Shown piece after piece: positions 20,841 to 29,985 of a stretch of DNA of 64,000 nucleotides (positions within the stretch are counted from its first letter, which is position 1; every line of letters starts with the position of its first letter). The DNA is from Pseudomonas cyclaminis (GTDB lineage Bacteria > Pseudomonadota > Gammaproteobacteria > Pseudomonadales > Pseudomonadaceae). The notes beneath the pieces were generated by a model. It was not told the DNA's origin and ran no database searches. It saw only the letters and a list, made by a program, of their open reading frames with translations. The stretch lies in contig NZ_JADDUM010000027.1 in assembly GCF_015163715.1 (NCBI RefSeq), positions 1 through 64,000 of the forward strand, given 5' to 3'. The position numbers were made by a program, and so were the translations under genes.

Positions 20841-21506
20841 CTATCGCTTCATGCTGCGCTCGTACGCGGCCAGGACAGTTCGCTCCGATTGCACCAGGTA
20901 CGCATCCAGCATCACCGTCGCCTCGTCTGGGCGGCCTTCCTCAACGCAGCGAAGTATCGAGGCATTCATATTGAGAAACGGCAGGTGCAAGAATTGGGGA
21001 TCATTGAGCACGCCAAAGGCCAGCCGCAATTCAGCCGAGATCTGCCCGTAGAACACCAGCAGGCGTGGGCTGTCGGCCAGTTCGACGATTGAGGTGTGGA
21101 ACATCATGTTGGCCGTGCCGACCGCGACCCAGTCTTTCGCTTCGCGCGCGCGGATGCCTAATTCGACGGCCTCATGCATGTGCAGCGTGCCTGGATGCTG
21201 AGGGTAGCCCTGGGCGATTGCCTTGCATTCGATGAAGCGGCGCACCCGGTAGATGTCGATGATCGACGCCATGTCCGGCTCCGCCACCGTGACGCCGCGG
21301 TTGGGTTCGTGTTTGAGCAACCCTTCACGCGTCAGGACCCGGAAGGCCTCTCTCAACGTGTTGCGCGAAATATCCAGGTTCTCGGCCAGTGCGGCTTCTG
21401 AAAGGCGTTGGCCGGGCACGAGCTCGCCTTCGACCAGCATCCTGCGAATTTCCTGGGTGATGGTTTCTCCCAGTGATCTTGGCAGGGCGGAAGAGGCGTC
21501 GTTCAT
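20841..21506 (-). CDS. GntR-family regulator (FCD type)
   Basis: Transcriptional regulator, 221 aa from MNDASSALPRSLGE; an earlier in-frame start is not favoured because it adds 28 residues before the winged helix. The GntR helix-turn-helix is at about residues 10-75 (ITQEIRRMLVEGELVPGQRLSEAALAENLDISRNTLREAFRVL) and an FCD ligand-binding domain covers 85-210. It is divergent from the NRAMP-pxp operon and cotranscribed with the EamA transporter, so it likely senses 5-oxoproline or a related compound and controls both. Confidence 0.9.
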   Translation of the reverse strand: MNDASSALPRSLGETITQEIRRMLVEGELVPGQRLSEAALAENLDISRNTLREAFRVLTREGLLKHEPNRGVTVAEPDMASIIDIYRVRRFIECKAIAQGYPQHPGTLHMHEAVELGIRAREAKDWVAVGTANMMFHTSIVELADSPRLLVFYGQISAELRLAFGVLNDPQFLHLPFLNMNASILRCVEEGRPDEATVMLDAYLVQSERTVLAAYERSMKR

Positions 21507-21631
21507 AAAAAATCCTAGGTGAGAAAACCGCTCCATTATTCCATCAGAGCGGGTGAGTGGCACAAGGATGAAGCGAGTCGTATGCGTCATTAAGTAGCAC
21601 TTGCGCGGTATGAGGTAACAATTTGGTGCTT

Positions 21632-21651
21632 ATCACTCAACTATCAGTGAT
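21632..21651. promoter_or_regulatory. Dyad in the GntR-pxp intergenic region
   Basis: ATCACT, 8 bases, AGTGAT: a perfect 6-bp inverted repeat about 110 bp before the transporter start, in the divergent promoter region. It is a candidate operator for the GntR regulator, though FCD-type operators are usually tighter (TNGTNNNACNA), so support is limited. Confidence 0.3.
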
Positions 21652-21759
21652 GGATTGTTCAACAAGAACGCCTTGATGAGTCTACATGTCAGGGTGTTTG
21701 CCTGGCTTTTGGCATGCTCATTGCTCAGTCAAACTATCTCTCACTGTAGGAATGATGCC

Positions 21760-22992
21760 GTGACACAGACCCCTCAAGCGTTCACAAAAGCGCGGCGCGC
21801 TTCGTTGATCGCCGCGATTTTCATGATGGCGACGTCTGCCATCGGCCCTGGATTCATCACCCAGACCGCCACGTTCACGGCCAAGATGGGGGCGGCATTT
21901 GCGTTCGGTATCCTGGCGTCGATCCTGATCGACTTTGTGGTTCAACTTAACGTCTGGCGTATCGTTTCCCTGACCCGAATGCGGGCCGCAGACGTGGCCA
22001 ACAAAGCGATTCCAGGCAGCGGTTACCTGCTGGCGGTGCTGGTGATCTTCGGTGGGCTGGTATTCAACGTCGGCAACATTGCCGGTGCCGGGCTGGGTCT
22101 GAATGCGCTGATGGGGCTTGATGCGAAATGGGGCGGTGGCCTGAGCGCCCTGCTGGCCATCGGCATCTTCCTCTCCCACCGCGCCGGGCTGGCCGTCGAC
22201 CGGCTGATTGTCGTGCTGGGCGTGGTGATGATTGGCTTGACGCTGTTCGTGGCCTTCGCCTCCAACCCGCCTCTGGGGGAAGCCCTCTACCAGACCGTCC
22301 TTCCGGACCAGATCAACTTTGCCACCATTACCACCATTGTCGGAGGCACAGTCGGCGGTTACATCACCTATGCGGGTGCTCACAAACTGCTGGATCGCGG
22401 TACTACCGGGGTTGAAAACCTCCAGGCTGTGACCAAAGCGGCCCTGAGCGGCATCCTGGTCACCGGCCTTATGCGCTATATCCTGTTTCTCGCCATCCTT
22501 GGCGTTGTGGCCAGCGGCGTCGTCATCGACACCTCGGGGCAGGGCGCCAATCCGGCTGCACAAGCCTTCCAGGCAGCAGCGGGACAGATCGGCCTGCGCA
22601 TCTTCGGCCTCATCCTCTGGGCTGCCAGCATCACCAGTGTGATCGGTGCCGCCTACACGTCCATTTCCTTTATCACCGTGTTCAAGCCGAACATCACCGA
22701 GCAGAGTCGCAACCGTGCGACCACCGTGTTCATCGCAGTATCGCTGCTGATCTATGTCCTGTTGGGCACCGCGCCTGCCGCACTGCTGCTCTTTGCCGGC
22801 GGCTTCAACGGTCTGATACTGCCCATCGGCCTGAGCATCTTTATCTACGTCGGCTGGCGCCGATCCGACCTCATGGGCGGTTACCATTACCCGCGCTGGC
22901 TCTTGGTCCTGGGCGCTCTGACCTGCCTGCTGACCTGGTACATGGCGATCAAGTCCGTTGTGCCGATCTTTGCCTTCCTCAGCGTTGCCTGA
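21760..22992 (+). CDS. NRAMP-related transporter (YcsG-like)
   Basis: Inner-membrane transporter, 410 aa from a GTG start (MTQTPQAFTKARRAS) preceded by TAGGA at 9 bases; a longer ATG-initiated frame begins at 21655 but its extension does not look like coding sequence of the family. About eleven transmembrane helices; SAIGPGFITQTATFTAKMGAAFAFG is the NRAMP-like first helix, but the classical DPGN and MPH metal-site motifs are absent. It heads an operon with pxpA, a DUF1445 gene and pxpBC, the same set as the Bacillus ycsFG-kip locus, so it more likely imports 5-oxoproline or a related acid than a metal. Confidence 0.85.
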   Translation: MTQTPQAFTKARRASLIAAIFMMATSAIGPGFITQTATFTAKMGAAFAFGILASILIDFVVQLNVWRIVSLTRMRAADVANKAIPGSGYLLAVLVIFGGLVFNVGNIAGAGLGLNALMGLDAKWGGGLSALLAIGIFLSHRAGLAVDRLIVVLGVVMIGLTLFVAFASNPPLGEALYQTVLPDQINFATITTIVGGTVGGYITYAGAHKLLDRGTTGVENLQAVTKAALSGILVTGLMRYILFLAILGVVASGVVIDTSGQGANPAAQAFQAAAGQIGLRIFGLILWAASITSVIGAAYTSISFITVFKPNITEQSRNRATTVFIAVSLLIYVLLGTAPAALLLFAGGFNGLILPIGLSIFIYVGWRRSDLMGGYHYPRWLLVLGALTCLLTWYMAIKSVVPIFAFLSVA

Positions 22993-23020
22993 GCCGGATA
23001 ACGAAAAAGGAGTTACGTGA

Positions 23021-23791
23021 ATGCCAACGATAGATATCAACAGCGACCTGGGCGAAAGCTTCGGCGCCTGGAGCATGGGCGACGACGACGCCATGCTCGA
23101 TGTGGTAACCAGCGCTAACGTCGCCTGTGGTTTTCACGCCGGCGACCCCGCCGGCATCCTGCGGACACTGAAATCCGCCGCCGCAAAAAATGTCACCATT
23201 GGCGCCCACGTTGCCTACCCGGACAAGGTCGGTTTCGGTCGCCGGAACATGGACCTGGCCAGCGATGAGCTGACCGCCGACGTGATTTACCAGATCGGTG
23301 CGCTGCAAGGCCTGGCCAAGGCTGCCGGCACCTCGGTGCGTTACGTGAAACCCCACGGCGCGTTGTACAACACCATTGCCCACGACCGCCGCCAGGCGCT
23401 GGCGGTGATCGCGGCCATCCGGGCCATCGATCCCACGCTGATCCTGGTGGCGTTGGCCGGCTCCGAGCTGATTGAGTGGGCGCGTAACGAGGGCTTGCAG
23501 TGTGTCGCCGAGGCCTTCGCCGACCGCGCCTATACACCGCAAGGCACCCTGGTTTCGCGACGCGAGCCGGGCGCCGTGCTACACGATCCCCAACGCGTGG
23601 CCCAACGCATGCTGCGCCTGGTGCAAGACGGCACCCTCGAAGCCATTGACGGCACGCTCACCCGAATCCAGGCCGACTCGATCTGTGTCCACGGCGACAG
23701 CCCTGCTGCCGTAGCGATGGCTCGCGAATTGCGCCGAGTGCTGGAGCAGGCCAACTTGGCGTTGCAGCCGTTTGCAGGAGGTCGTCCATGA
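23021..23791 (+). CDS. pxpA: 5-oxoprolinase subunit A (LamB/YcsF family)
   Basis: Subunit of the bacterial ATP-dependent 5-oxoprolinase, which with PxpB and PxpC opens 5-oxoproline (pyroglutamate) to glutamate. 256 aa. Family marks: [76 protein letters not shown] and ICVHGDSP near the end. AAAAGGAG precedes the ATG by 10 bases. It overlaps the next gene by 4 bases. Confidence 0.94.
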   Translation: MPTIDINSDLGESFGAWSMGDDDAMLDVVTSANVACGFHAGDPAGILRTLKSAAAKNVTIGAHVAYPDKVGFGRRNMDLASDELTADVIYQIGALQGLAKAAGTSVRYVKPHGALYNTIAHDRRQALAVIAAIRAIDPTLILVALAGSELIEWARNEGLQCVAEAFADRAYTPQGTLVSRREPGAVLHDPQRVAQRMLRLVQDGTLEAIDGTLTRIQADSICVHGDSPAAVAMARELRRVLEQANLALQPFAGGRP

Positions 23792-24594
23792 ATGCGCTCG
23801 CCCGCGCCCGCCAGGCGGCCATCGCCGCGGCCCAGGACGCACGTCAAACCTACCGTGACGGGCGGGTCACCCCCACGGCCGGTATCGCGCCGGGCATGAC
23901 CCAGGCCAACCTGATCGCCTTGCCGCGCGAATGGGCCTACGACTTTCTGCTGTACGCCCAGCGCAACCCGAAAGCCTGCCCGATTCTCGACGTCAGCGAC
24001 GCGGGCAGCCCGCGGACACTGCTGGCTGAAGGCGCCGACCTGCGTACCGACATCCCCCTGTATCGCATCTGGCGGGACGGCAAGCTGGTCGAGGAAGTCA
24101 GCGATGCCACCCAGGCTTGGGCCGAGCACGACGATATGGTGGCGTTTTTGATTGGCTGCAGCTTTACCTTTGAAACCGCCTTGCAAGAAGCCGGCATCGA
24201 AGTGCGGCATATCGCCGATGGCTGCAACGTACCGATGTACCGGACCAACCGCGCTTGCCGTCCGGCGGGACGTTTGCAGGGTGAAATGGTTGTGTCCATG
24301 CGCCCGATCCCGGCCGGTCGTGTGGCCGAGGCCAGTGGCATCTCCGGGCGTTATCCGTCGGTCCACGGCGCTCCGGTGCATATCGGGGAGCCGGCGCTGC
24401 TGGGCATCCAGGACCTGAGTCGACCCGATTTCGGCGACGCCGTGCGCATCGAGCCCGGCGAGATTCCGGTGTTCTGGGCCTGCGGTGTGACGCCCCAGGC
24501 GGCGGTGGCGGCGTCGGGCGTCCCCTTCGCGATCACCCACGCCCCTGGCCACATGTTCATTACCGATGTGCCTGACAGCACCTATCACGTCTAG
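23788..24594 (+). CDS. DUF1445 putative hydro-lyase (YcsI-like)
   Basis: Cytoplasmic protein, 268 aa, D-glutamate cyclase/hydro-lyase-like family (DUF1445). Conserved parts are [85 protein letters not shown], and [20 protein letters not shown] followed by [12 protein letters not shown]. It overlaps pxpA by 4 bases and precedes pxpBC by 9 bp. Related proteins convert D-glutamate to 5-oxoproline in mammals, which would feed the same pathway; that activity is not shown for this protein. Confidence 0.88.
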   Translation: MNALARARQAAIAAAQDARQTYRDGRVTPTAGIAPGMTQANLIALPREWAYDFLLYAQRNPKACPILDVSDAGSPRTLLAEGADLRTDIPLYRIWRDGKLVEEVSDATQAWAEHDDMVAFLIGCSFTFETALQEAGIEVRHIADGCNVPMYRTNRACRPAGRLQGEMVVSMRPIPAGRVAEASGISGRYPSVHGAPVHIGEPALLGIQDLSRPDFGDAVRIEPGEIPVFWACGVTPQAAVAASGVPFAITHAPGHMFITDVPDSTYHV

Positions 24595-24603
24595 GAGTCT
24601 CCC

Positions 24604-26223
24604 GTGCGTTTTCTACCGGTCAACCTGGACACCCTGCTCGTCGAATTGAACGATCTCGATGAGACCTTGGCTTTGTTCGACGCCCTGATGGCGGAGCCTA
24701 TTGCGGGCGTGGAAGAAATTGTGCCTGCCGCGCGGACGCTGCTGATCCAGTTTCGCCCCAGCGCCATCGAGCGTCAGGCGCTGGTCGATCGTATCGCCGG
24801 CCGGGACCTGAGCCAGCGCCGCGAGGGCGAACAGCGCCGCGTGGAAATCCCTGTGCATTACAACGGCGAAGACCTCGATGAGGTCGCCACACTGCTCGGC
24901 ATCAGCCGTAATGAAGTGATACAGCGCCACACCGCCCATGACTACAGCGTGGCCTTTTGTGGGTTCGCGCCGGGGTTTGCCTACCTTACGGGCGGCGCCG
25001 GTTTCCAGGTGCCGCGCCGACAAACCCCTCGCACCCGCATACCAGCGGGTGCCGTGGCGCTGGCCGGGGATTTCAGTGGCGTCTATCCGCAAGCCAGTCC
25101 CGGCGGCTGGCAGATCATTGGTGTCACGCCCTTGCAGATGTGGGACCTGAACCGCACCGAGCCGGCCCTGCTGCGCCCTGGTTATAAAGTGCGCTTTACC
25201 GACGCAGGCCCGCTCCCGGCCAACGGCCTACCAACCCCCGCTGCGGCGGCGCGTCCCACCGACCCCGGCGGTGCTTATCTGGAAATCACCCATCCTGGGT
25301 TACACAGCGTCTTGCAGGATATGGGACGGCCCGGCCAAACCGGTCAAGGCGTATCCCGTTCTGGTGCGCTCGACCTCGGCGCCCTGCGCGCCGCCAACCG
25401 CGCAGTGGGCAATCGCTCGGACATGGCATGCGTGGAGTCGGTACTCGGCGGCTTGAGCTTGGTTTGCCATGGCCGTGCGGTGATAGCGATCACAGGGGCG
25501 CACACCCCGGTCACCATCACCAGTGCCAGTGGCTTGCAATGGGCGGCCAGCAACTATCAACCCATCGAACTGGACGTGGGTGACCGTGTCAGCCTGGGCG
25601 CACCGCTGGCGGGCCTGCGCAGCTACCTGGCCATTCGTGGCGGTTTCGAGGTGGCGCCGGTGCTCGGCAGTTTGTCCACCGACACGTTGGCCCAGGTCGG
25701 CCCTGCGGCACTTGCCGCTGGTGATCGTCTGGGCTTCACCACCCTGACCACGGGCACCAGCGTATCGCTGAACGAAGCCCCGGCCTTTGAGCTGCCGACG
25801 GCGGCCGATATCGTCACCCTTGATGTGGTCATGGGGCCGCGCACTGATTGGTTTACCGAAGACGCGATCCAGCGCCTGACCCGCCAGCTGTGGCGCGTAA
25901 CCTCACAGTCCAACCGGGTGGGCATTCGCCTGGCCGGTGATACGCCGCTGACGCGCAGCAACCCTCAGGAACTGCCCAGCGAAGGCACCTCCGTCGGCGC
26001 TATCCAAGTTCCAGCCAGCGGCCAGCCCGTGCTGTTTTTGGCCGACCATCCGTTGACCGGTGGTTACCCGGTGATCGCCGCAGTGGCTACACACCACTTG
26101 GACCTGGCGGGGCAGATACCGATCAACGCGCAGATTCGCTTCAACCCCCTGGGCGGATTCCACGAAATCCAACCCAGCACAGATGCCTCTTCTTCAACTG
26201 CCGATGCGAAGACAACTCCATGA
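24604..26223 (+). CDS. 5-oxoprolinase subunits B and C fused (KipI-KipA)
   Basis: Single 539-aa protein joining the PxpB (KipI) domain at about residues 1-215 ([46 protein letters not shown]) to the PxpC (KipA) domain at about 220-530 ([68 protein letters not shown]). The two are separate genes in E. coli and Bacillus. GTG start with AGGAG 6 bases before. Together with PxpA it should form the 5-oxoprolinase. It overlaps the biotin carboxylase gene by 4 bases. Confidence 0.93.
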   Translation: MRFLPVNLDTLLVELNDLDETLALFDALMAEPIAGVEEIVPAARTLLIQFRPSAIERQALVDRIAGRDLSQRREGEQRRVEIPVHYNGEDLDEVATLLGISRNEVIQRHTAHDYSVAFCGFAPGFAYLTGGAGFQVPRRQTPRTRIPAGAVALAGDFSGVYPQASPGGWQIIGVTPLQMWDLNRTEPALLRPGYKVRFTDAGPLPANGLPTPAAAARPTDPGGAYLEITHPGLHSVLQDMGRPGQTGQGVSRSGALDLGALRAANRAVGNRSDMACVESVLGGLSLVCHGRAVIAITGAHTPVTITSASGLQWAASNYQPIELDVGDRVSLGAPLAGLRSYLAIRGGFEVAPVLGSLSTDTLAQVGPAALAAGDRLGFTTLTTGTSVSLNEAPAFELPTAADIVTLDVVMGPRTDWFTEDAIQRLTRQLWRVTSQSNRVGIRLAGDTPLTRSNPQELPSEGTSVGAIQVPASGQPVLFLADHPLTGGYPVIAAVATHHLDLAGQIPINAQIRFNPLGGFHEIQPSTDASSSTADAKTTP

Positions 26224-27959
26224 AAAAATTATTGATCGCCAACCGTGGTGAAATCGCCGTCCGCATCGCCCGCGCCTGTCGCGACTACGGTGTGCAGTCT
26301 GTCGCGGTGTATGCCGACGCCGACATCGACGCCCTGCATGTGCGCCAGGCCGACGAAGCCTTTTCGCTGAATGGCCAACGCCCGGCAGAGACCTACCTGG
26401 ATATCGAAAAACTCCTGGCCATCGCCAAGCGCAGCGGCGCCGATGCCGTGCACCCAGGTTATGGTTTTTTGTCGGAGCGGGCCGACTTTGCTCGCGCAGT
26501 GATCGCCGCGGGCTTGATCTGGGTGGGCCCCAACCCAGAGACCATCGACGTGCTGGGGGACAAGGTCGAAGCGCGGAAACTGGCCCAGCAGGTCGGCGCA
26601 CCTCTGGTTGCGGGTACACCTGGACCTGTCGAAAGCGCCGCGCAAGTGCTGGCCTTTGCCGAGCAGCATGGCCTGCCGATTGCCATCAAGGCGGCCTTCG
26701 GCGGCGGGGGGCGCGGCATGAAAGTCGCCTGGCGCCTGGATGAGGTTGCCGAGTTGTTTGCCTCGGCTGTGCGTGAAGCCGAAGCCGCCTTTGGTCGCGG
26801 TGAGTGTTTCGTCGAGCAGTTCCTCGACCGCCCTCGTCACATTGAAGCGCAGATTCTGGGCGACAAACACGGCAAGGTGGTGGTGGTCGGCACGCGTGAC
26901 TGCTCGCTGCAACGACGCAACCAGAAGCTGGTGGAAGAGGCGCCCGCGCCCTTTATCAGCGACACGCAGCGCCAGCGCATTCATCAGTCGGCCCACGATA
27001 TCTGCGCCAAGGCCGGCTACGTCGGCGCCGGCACGGTGGAGTTCCTGCTCAGTCAGGATGGCACCTTGTCGTTTCTTGAGGTCAACACGCGCTTGCAGGT
27101 CGAGCACCCGGTGACCGAAGAAACCACTGGCGTCGATCTGGTGATCGAGCAACTGCGCATAGCCGACGGTTTCCCGTTGTCATTCAGCGAGACGCCAACC
27201 CCACGCGGCCATAGCTTTGAATTTCGTATCAACGCCGAAGATGCGGGCAAGGGCTTCTTGCCGACACCGGGGCAAATCACCGAGTTCCTGCCGCCCTCGG
27301 GCCCAGGCGTGCGCCTGGACAGCGGCGTGACCAGCGGTTCACGCGTGCCCAGCACCTTCGATTCGATGATGGCCAAACTGATCGTCAGCGGCGCCACCCG
27401 CGAACAGGCTATTGCGCGTGCACGCCGGGCCCTGGCTGAATTCAACATCGAGGGCATTGCGTCGGTACTGCCTTTCCACCGGGCCGTGATGGATCATGCC
27501 GACTTCACCGGTGCTGAGCGCTTCGCCGTGCACACCCGCTGGATCGAAACCGACTTCGCCGAACAGATCACCATCGCGCCGCGTAACGCCATCTCGGCCG
27601 ACCCTGAGGTGCTGCGCACCTTTGTCGAGATCGACGGCAAGCGCCATGAACTGGGCCTGCCTGCGGCCCTGTTGCGCGGTGTCAGCCTCAACGCCGCCGG
27701 CCCCGCCAGCGAAGGCACGAGCACACGCGAGGCGGTTGATCCGCACGCGGTACTGACGCCGGTAGCAGGCAACCTGCACACCTGGGTGGTCGACGATGGC
27801 GAATCGGTCAGTGCCGGGCAAGTGATTGCTGTGGTCGAAGCGATGAAGATGGAAACGTCGATTCTGGCCCCCTGCGCGGGCGAAGTTCAGATTGCCAAAC
27901 AGGCGGGTGACTACTTTGAAGCCGGTTCCCTGATCGGCCGTATCAACGCCGTCAGTTGA
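26220..27959 (+). CDS. Biotin carboxylase with C-terminal biotinyl domain
   Basis: 579 aa. Biotin carboxylase at about residues 1-445: [35 protein letters not shown], the ATP-grasp loop [34 protein letters not shown], and [15 protein letters not shown]. The tail is a biotinyl (BCCP) domain with VEAMKMETS, biotinyl lysine near residue 543. No carboxyltransferase gene is in the operon. Its 4-base overlap with the PxpBC fusion ties it to 5-oxoproline use; this association recurs in other bacteria but the carboxylated substrate is unknown. Confidence 0.92.
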   Translation: MKKLLIANRGEIAVRIARACRDYGVQSVAVYADADIDALHVRQADEAFSLNGQRPAETYLDIEKLLAIAKRSGADAVHPGYGFLSERADFARAVIAAGLIWVGPNPETIDVLGDKVEARKLAQQVGAPLVAGTPGPVESAAQVLAFAEQHGLPIAIKAAFGGGGRGMKVAWRLDEVAELFASAVREAEAAFGRGECFVEQFLDRPRHIEAQILGDKHGKVVVVGTRDCSLQRRNQKLVEEAPAPFISDTQRQRIHQSAHDICAKAGYVGAGTVEFLLSQDGTLSFLEVNTRLQVEHPVTEETTGVDLVIEQLRIADGFPLSFSETPTPRGHSFEFRINAEDAGKGFLPTPGQITEFLPPSGPGVRLDSGVTSGSRVPSTFDSMMAKLIVSGATREQAIARARRALAEFNIEGIASVLPFHRAVMDHADFTGAERFAVHTRWIETDFAEQITIAPRNAISADPEVLRTFVEIDGKRHELGLPAALLRGVSLNAAGPASEGTSTREAVDPHAVLTPVAGNLHTWVVDDGESVSAGQVIAVVEAMKMETSILAPCAGEVQIAKQAGDYFEAGSLIGRINAVS

Positions 27960-27988
27960 TTCAACCGCTTCTTTCGCAGGCCGTACGG

Positions 27989-28014
27989 GCAACGGGGTAA
28001 TCACCCGGTTGCCG
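27989..28014. terminator. Hairpin after the biotin carboxylase gene
   Basis: GGCAAC and GTTGCC arms flank a GGGT/ACCC inner stem about 30 bp after the stop codon. No T run follows, so a rho-independent terminator is only possible. Confidence 0.35.
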
Positions 28015-28077
28015 CGTGCTTGATCGAGGCTTTCAGAGAGTATGCGCAATGTGAAGGGGCAGATCAGGATGGAATTC

Positions 28078-28177
28078 CAGAAACAAGAAAGCCCGCACTA
28101 GGCGGGCTTCTTGAGGTGATTCACAGACTCTGTAGACATCTATGAATCGGTACTTGGTGGTACGCAGTCATTTGAAC
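28078..28177 (+). repeat. Left attachment-site repeat (attL)
   Basis: Direct, imperfect copy of 42957-43058. It shares a 21-bp block starting CAGAAACAAG, a 24-bp block starting AGGCGGGCTT, and a 15-bp block ATCGGTACTTGGTGG that in the right copy contains the tRNA CCA end. It includes a copy of the tRNA terminator hairpin and a degenerate stretch of the tRNA 3' end. About ten differences and two indels separate the copies. Confidence 0.8.
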
Positions 28178-28230
28178 TGGTCTTGTAATTCGCTGTATTT
28201 AAAGGGTTTTGTATTGTATCTGTCAGTTAG

Positions 28231-28250
28231 GCATACATGTGGGCATACAC
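28231..28250 (+). repeat. Tandem GCATACA motif, probable integrase arm site (left)
   Basis: GCATACATGTGGGCATACAC, two GCATACA half-sites 6 bases apart. The same 20-mer with one change is at 42901-42920, inside the right end of the element and in the same orientation. Placement just inside both att repeats fits integrase arm-type sites. Confidence 0.6.
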
Positions 28251-28340
28251 GCTGCTTCGTTCTGCCTACGGATGTAGTGGTATTCCGCTAGGTAAAGCAC
28301 CACCAGGTAGTAGGTGATGTGTAGCCATTCGGCCAGGTAG

Positions 28341-28562
28341 TCACTTCTTTGTCCGACCTTCTGCCGACAGTGAGGCGAGGGCAAGGGTGATGAATCCTGC
28401 ATTCCCATCCAGGGTTTCTAGTGCCCCTCGGATGTTCTGTGCCACTTCTGTAGATCCTCTTTGCTCAACCCAGTTTGACAGTTCCTCGATAGCTGCCCCC
28501 AACGCCAGTTGGTTTTCATTCATGCGCTTGAGTAATGACGCAAGCAAAGGGGTGTCTTCCAT
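28341..28562 (-). CDS. Small hypothetical protein of the element
   Basis: 73 aa, function unknown. GGGAG lies 9 bases before the ATG. The sequence is mostly helical and amphipathic (LLASLLKRMNENQLALGAAIEELSNWVEQ) with no signal peptide or known motif. Its base composition matches the element core rather than the AT-rich cargo. It is the outermost gene at the left end, next to the attL repeat. Confidence 0.6.
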   Translation of the reverse strand: MEDTPLLASLLKRMNENQLALGAAIEELSNWVEQRGSTEVAQNIRGALETLDGNAGFITLALASLSAEGRTKK

Positions 28563-28656
28563 GATGTTCTCCCGCCGTGTTGTCAGGTAATCAATCTACC
28601 TCGAGCCAGTGGCATTGCATATCAGATGCCCTCACCACCTGGTGATCGGAAATCAT

Positions 28657-28722
28657 GCTGATCATCTTGATTCAAGAGAGGGCAACAATGTGGTGTAGGG
28701 CCAATTTGGAAAGGCAGCATGA
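28657..28722 (+). pseudogene. C-terminal fragment of a second integrase gene
   Basis: Read rightward, the codons give ADHLDSREGNNVV, a stop, then GQFGKAA and a stop. The intact integrase at the other end of the element finishes ADHLDSLEPGNVVQGQFGKAV. So this is the last 20-odd codons of a related integrase in opposite orientation, with an in-frame stop. No similarity is visible further upstream. It forms the start of the inverted repeat. Confidence 0.7.
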
Positions 28723-28965
28723 GAGCACATATCCTGCCCCCCCTCCAAAACTGGTGTAACCGGTGTTACGAGTGTAACGCCGGTCACCAAACGCCCGGTT
28801 TCATTGGCTTTCACGCCCGTTACACAGTTGAGTAACATAGCGTACATCCGATGTAACGCTACCCATGCGTGTAACGCTAAAGTCAGCATCCTGGGTTGTG
28901 GGCAGGCGCTTGGCGCTCCGGTCTACCAAGCGAATTTCGCCGGCTCCGCCTTTCGATGAGAGGAA
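28657..28965 (+). repeat. Inverted repeat with GTAAC motif array, left copy
   Basis: About 310 bp resembling, in inverted orientation, 41395-41690. Two blocks are identical: 33 bp (28800-28832) and 30 bp (28835-28864). Seven GTAAC or GTTAC pentamers, mostly extended as GTGTAACG, are packed into about 130 bp. The outer part copies the integrase 3' end and the inner part a CTACCAAGCG-containing stretch. It could be an iteron-type replication origin of the element, a recombination or excision control region, or leftover of a second element. Confidence 0.8.
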
Positions 28966-29985
28966 ATCACGCTGGGGACCCTGAGAGTTTTCGCTCCACA
29001 CGGGGCATGAAACCCGCGGGATCGCAGTAGCGGCAGCCACACCAACTTACTGAAATTTCAATGTTGAAATTGAAAGAATTTTGAAAAAAGGAGGCATCGT
29101 TGACAATACCGATGCGATGCCCGATTTTGCTGTTTATAGTGAACAGCTGACCCATTCAACTAACTTTGAAAGCCTGCAACTATTTAGAGTCGGCGAGTTG
29201 TTCGAGCAAATGCCCAGATCCTCATCGGCATTATCGACTGATAATGCAATCCATTGGCGAACAGTAGTCTACCGGGGTATCTAGCATTAAGTTGGACGCC
29301 TTCTGCAGCCAAAATCACGAGAAGTTTCGTTACCTATTAAGCTAATCGGTGGGGCTTGGGGCATGCTCTGACTTGAAACGGAGATACATGAATATCCCCG
29401 TGTGGCTGGAGGTGTACCACTTATGGGGCTGGGGGCTTGAAAGCGGGTGATACAAGTATGGCTTTTCTATTTGTCTGGTTGATTTATATTGGTTTTGGTT
29501 GCGTTAAACGTCTGTGTGTTGTGATCAAAAGTTGGTGTTACAAGCGATAGAGCTGTTACTTTCAGCGGCGGTTTGAAGCCCGTGACATCTAATCGATGAG
29601 GGTAATACCCTCCTATTAGCTGCCCCAAAATACGCGGCCACAACATGGATGCGTCATGGCCCTGAATAAGCATCAGTGTAAATTAGAGAGGTTATTCAAC
29701 TTGAATACGGATCTACGTGCGGAAAATAGTTTATAGAGCATATGTATCGCCTAGTGCCGCGCTGATGTGGTGGAAATTCAGCACAGGTTGAGTTTTTGAT
29801 CGCATAGTAAATCCTTGCGGGTGTAGAGCCTAGGGTAGATCAGGCCCATCTTCGCTGAGACGGGTCGCTGTTTTTCAAGGTGCTCGTATTAGTTAATGTT
29901 AATATGGTCATATTCCGAGTGACACCTACTGTCCTTGTGTCATGCCTGAGCACAGGGTATGACTTAAAAAAGATACAGTGTCTAA
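28966..29985. other. Gene-poor AT-rich gap
   Basis: About 1 kb between the inverted repeat and the cargo operon. Short frames here lack both convincing start contexts and family-like sequence. One strong AAAAGGAGG at 29086-29094 leads only to a 16-codon frame. It may hold the decayed end of older cargo. Confidence 0.5.

Noticed and set aside
28662..28889. Small leftward frames over the GTAAC array (also 41368-41643)
   Set aside because: They encode repeated VTRVTPV-like strings because of the motif array; their two copies are in opposite sense relative to the repeat, so they cannot both be conserved proteins.
29081..29284. 67-codon frame with TTG start after the left inverted repeat
   Set aside because: The good Shine-Dalgarno lies inside the frame rather than before the start; no similarity seen.
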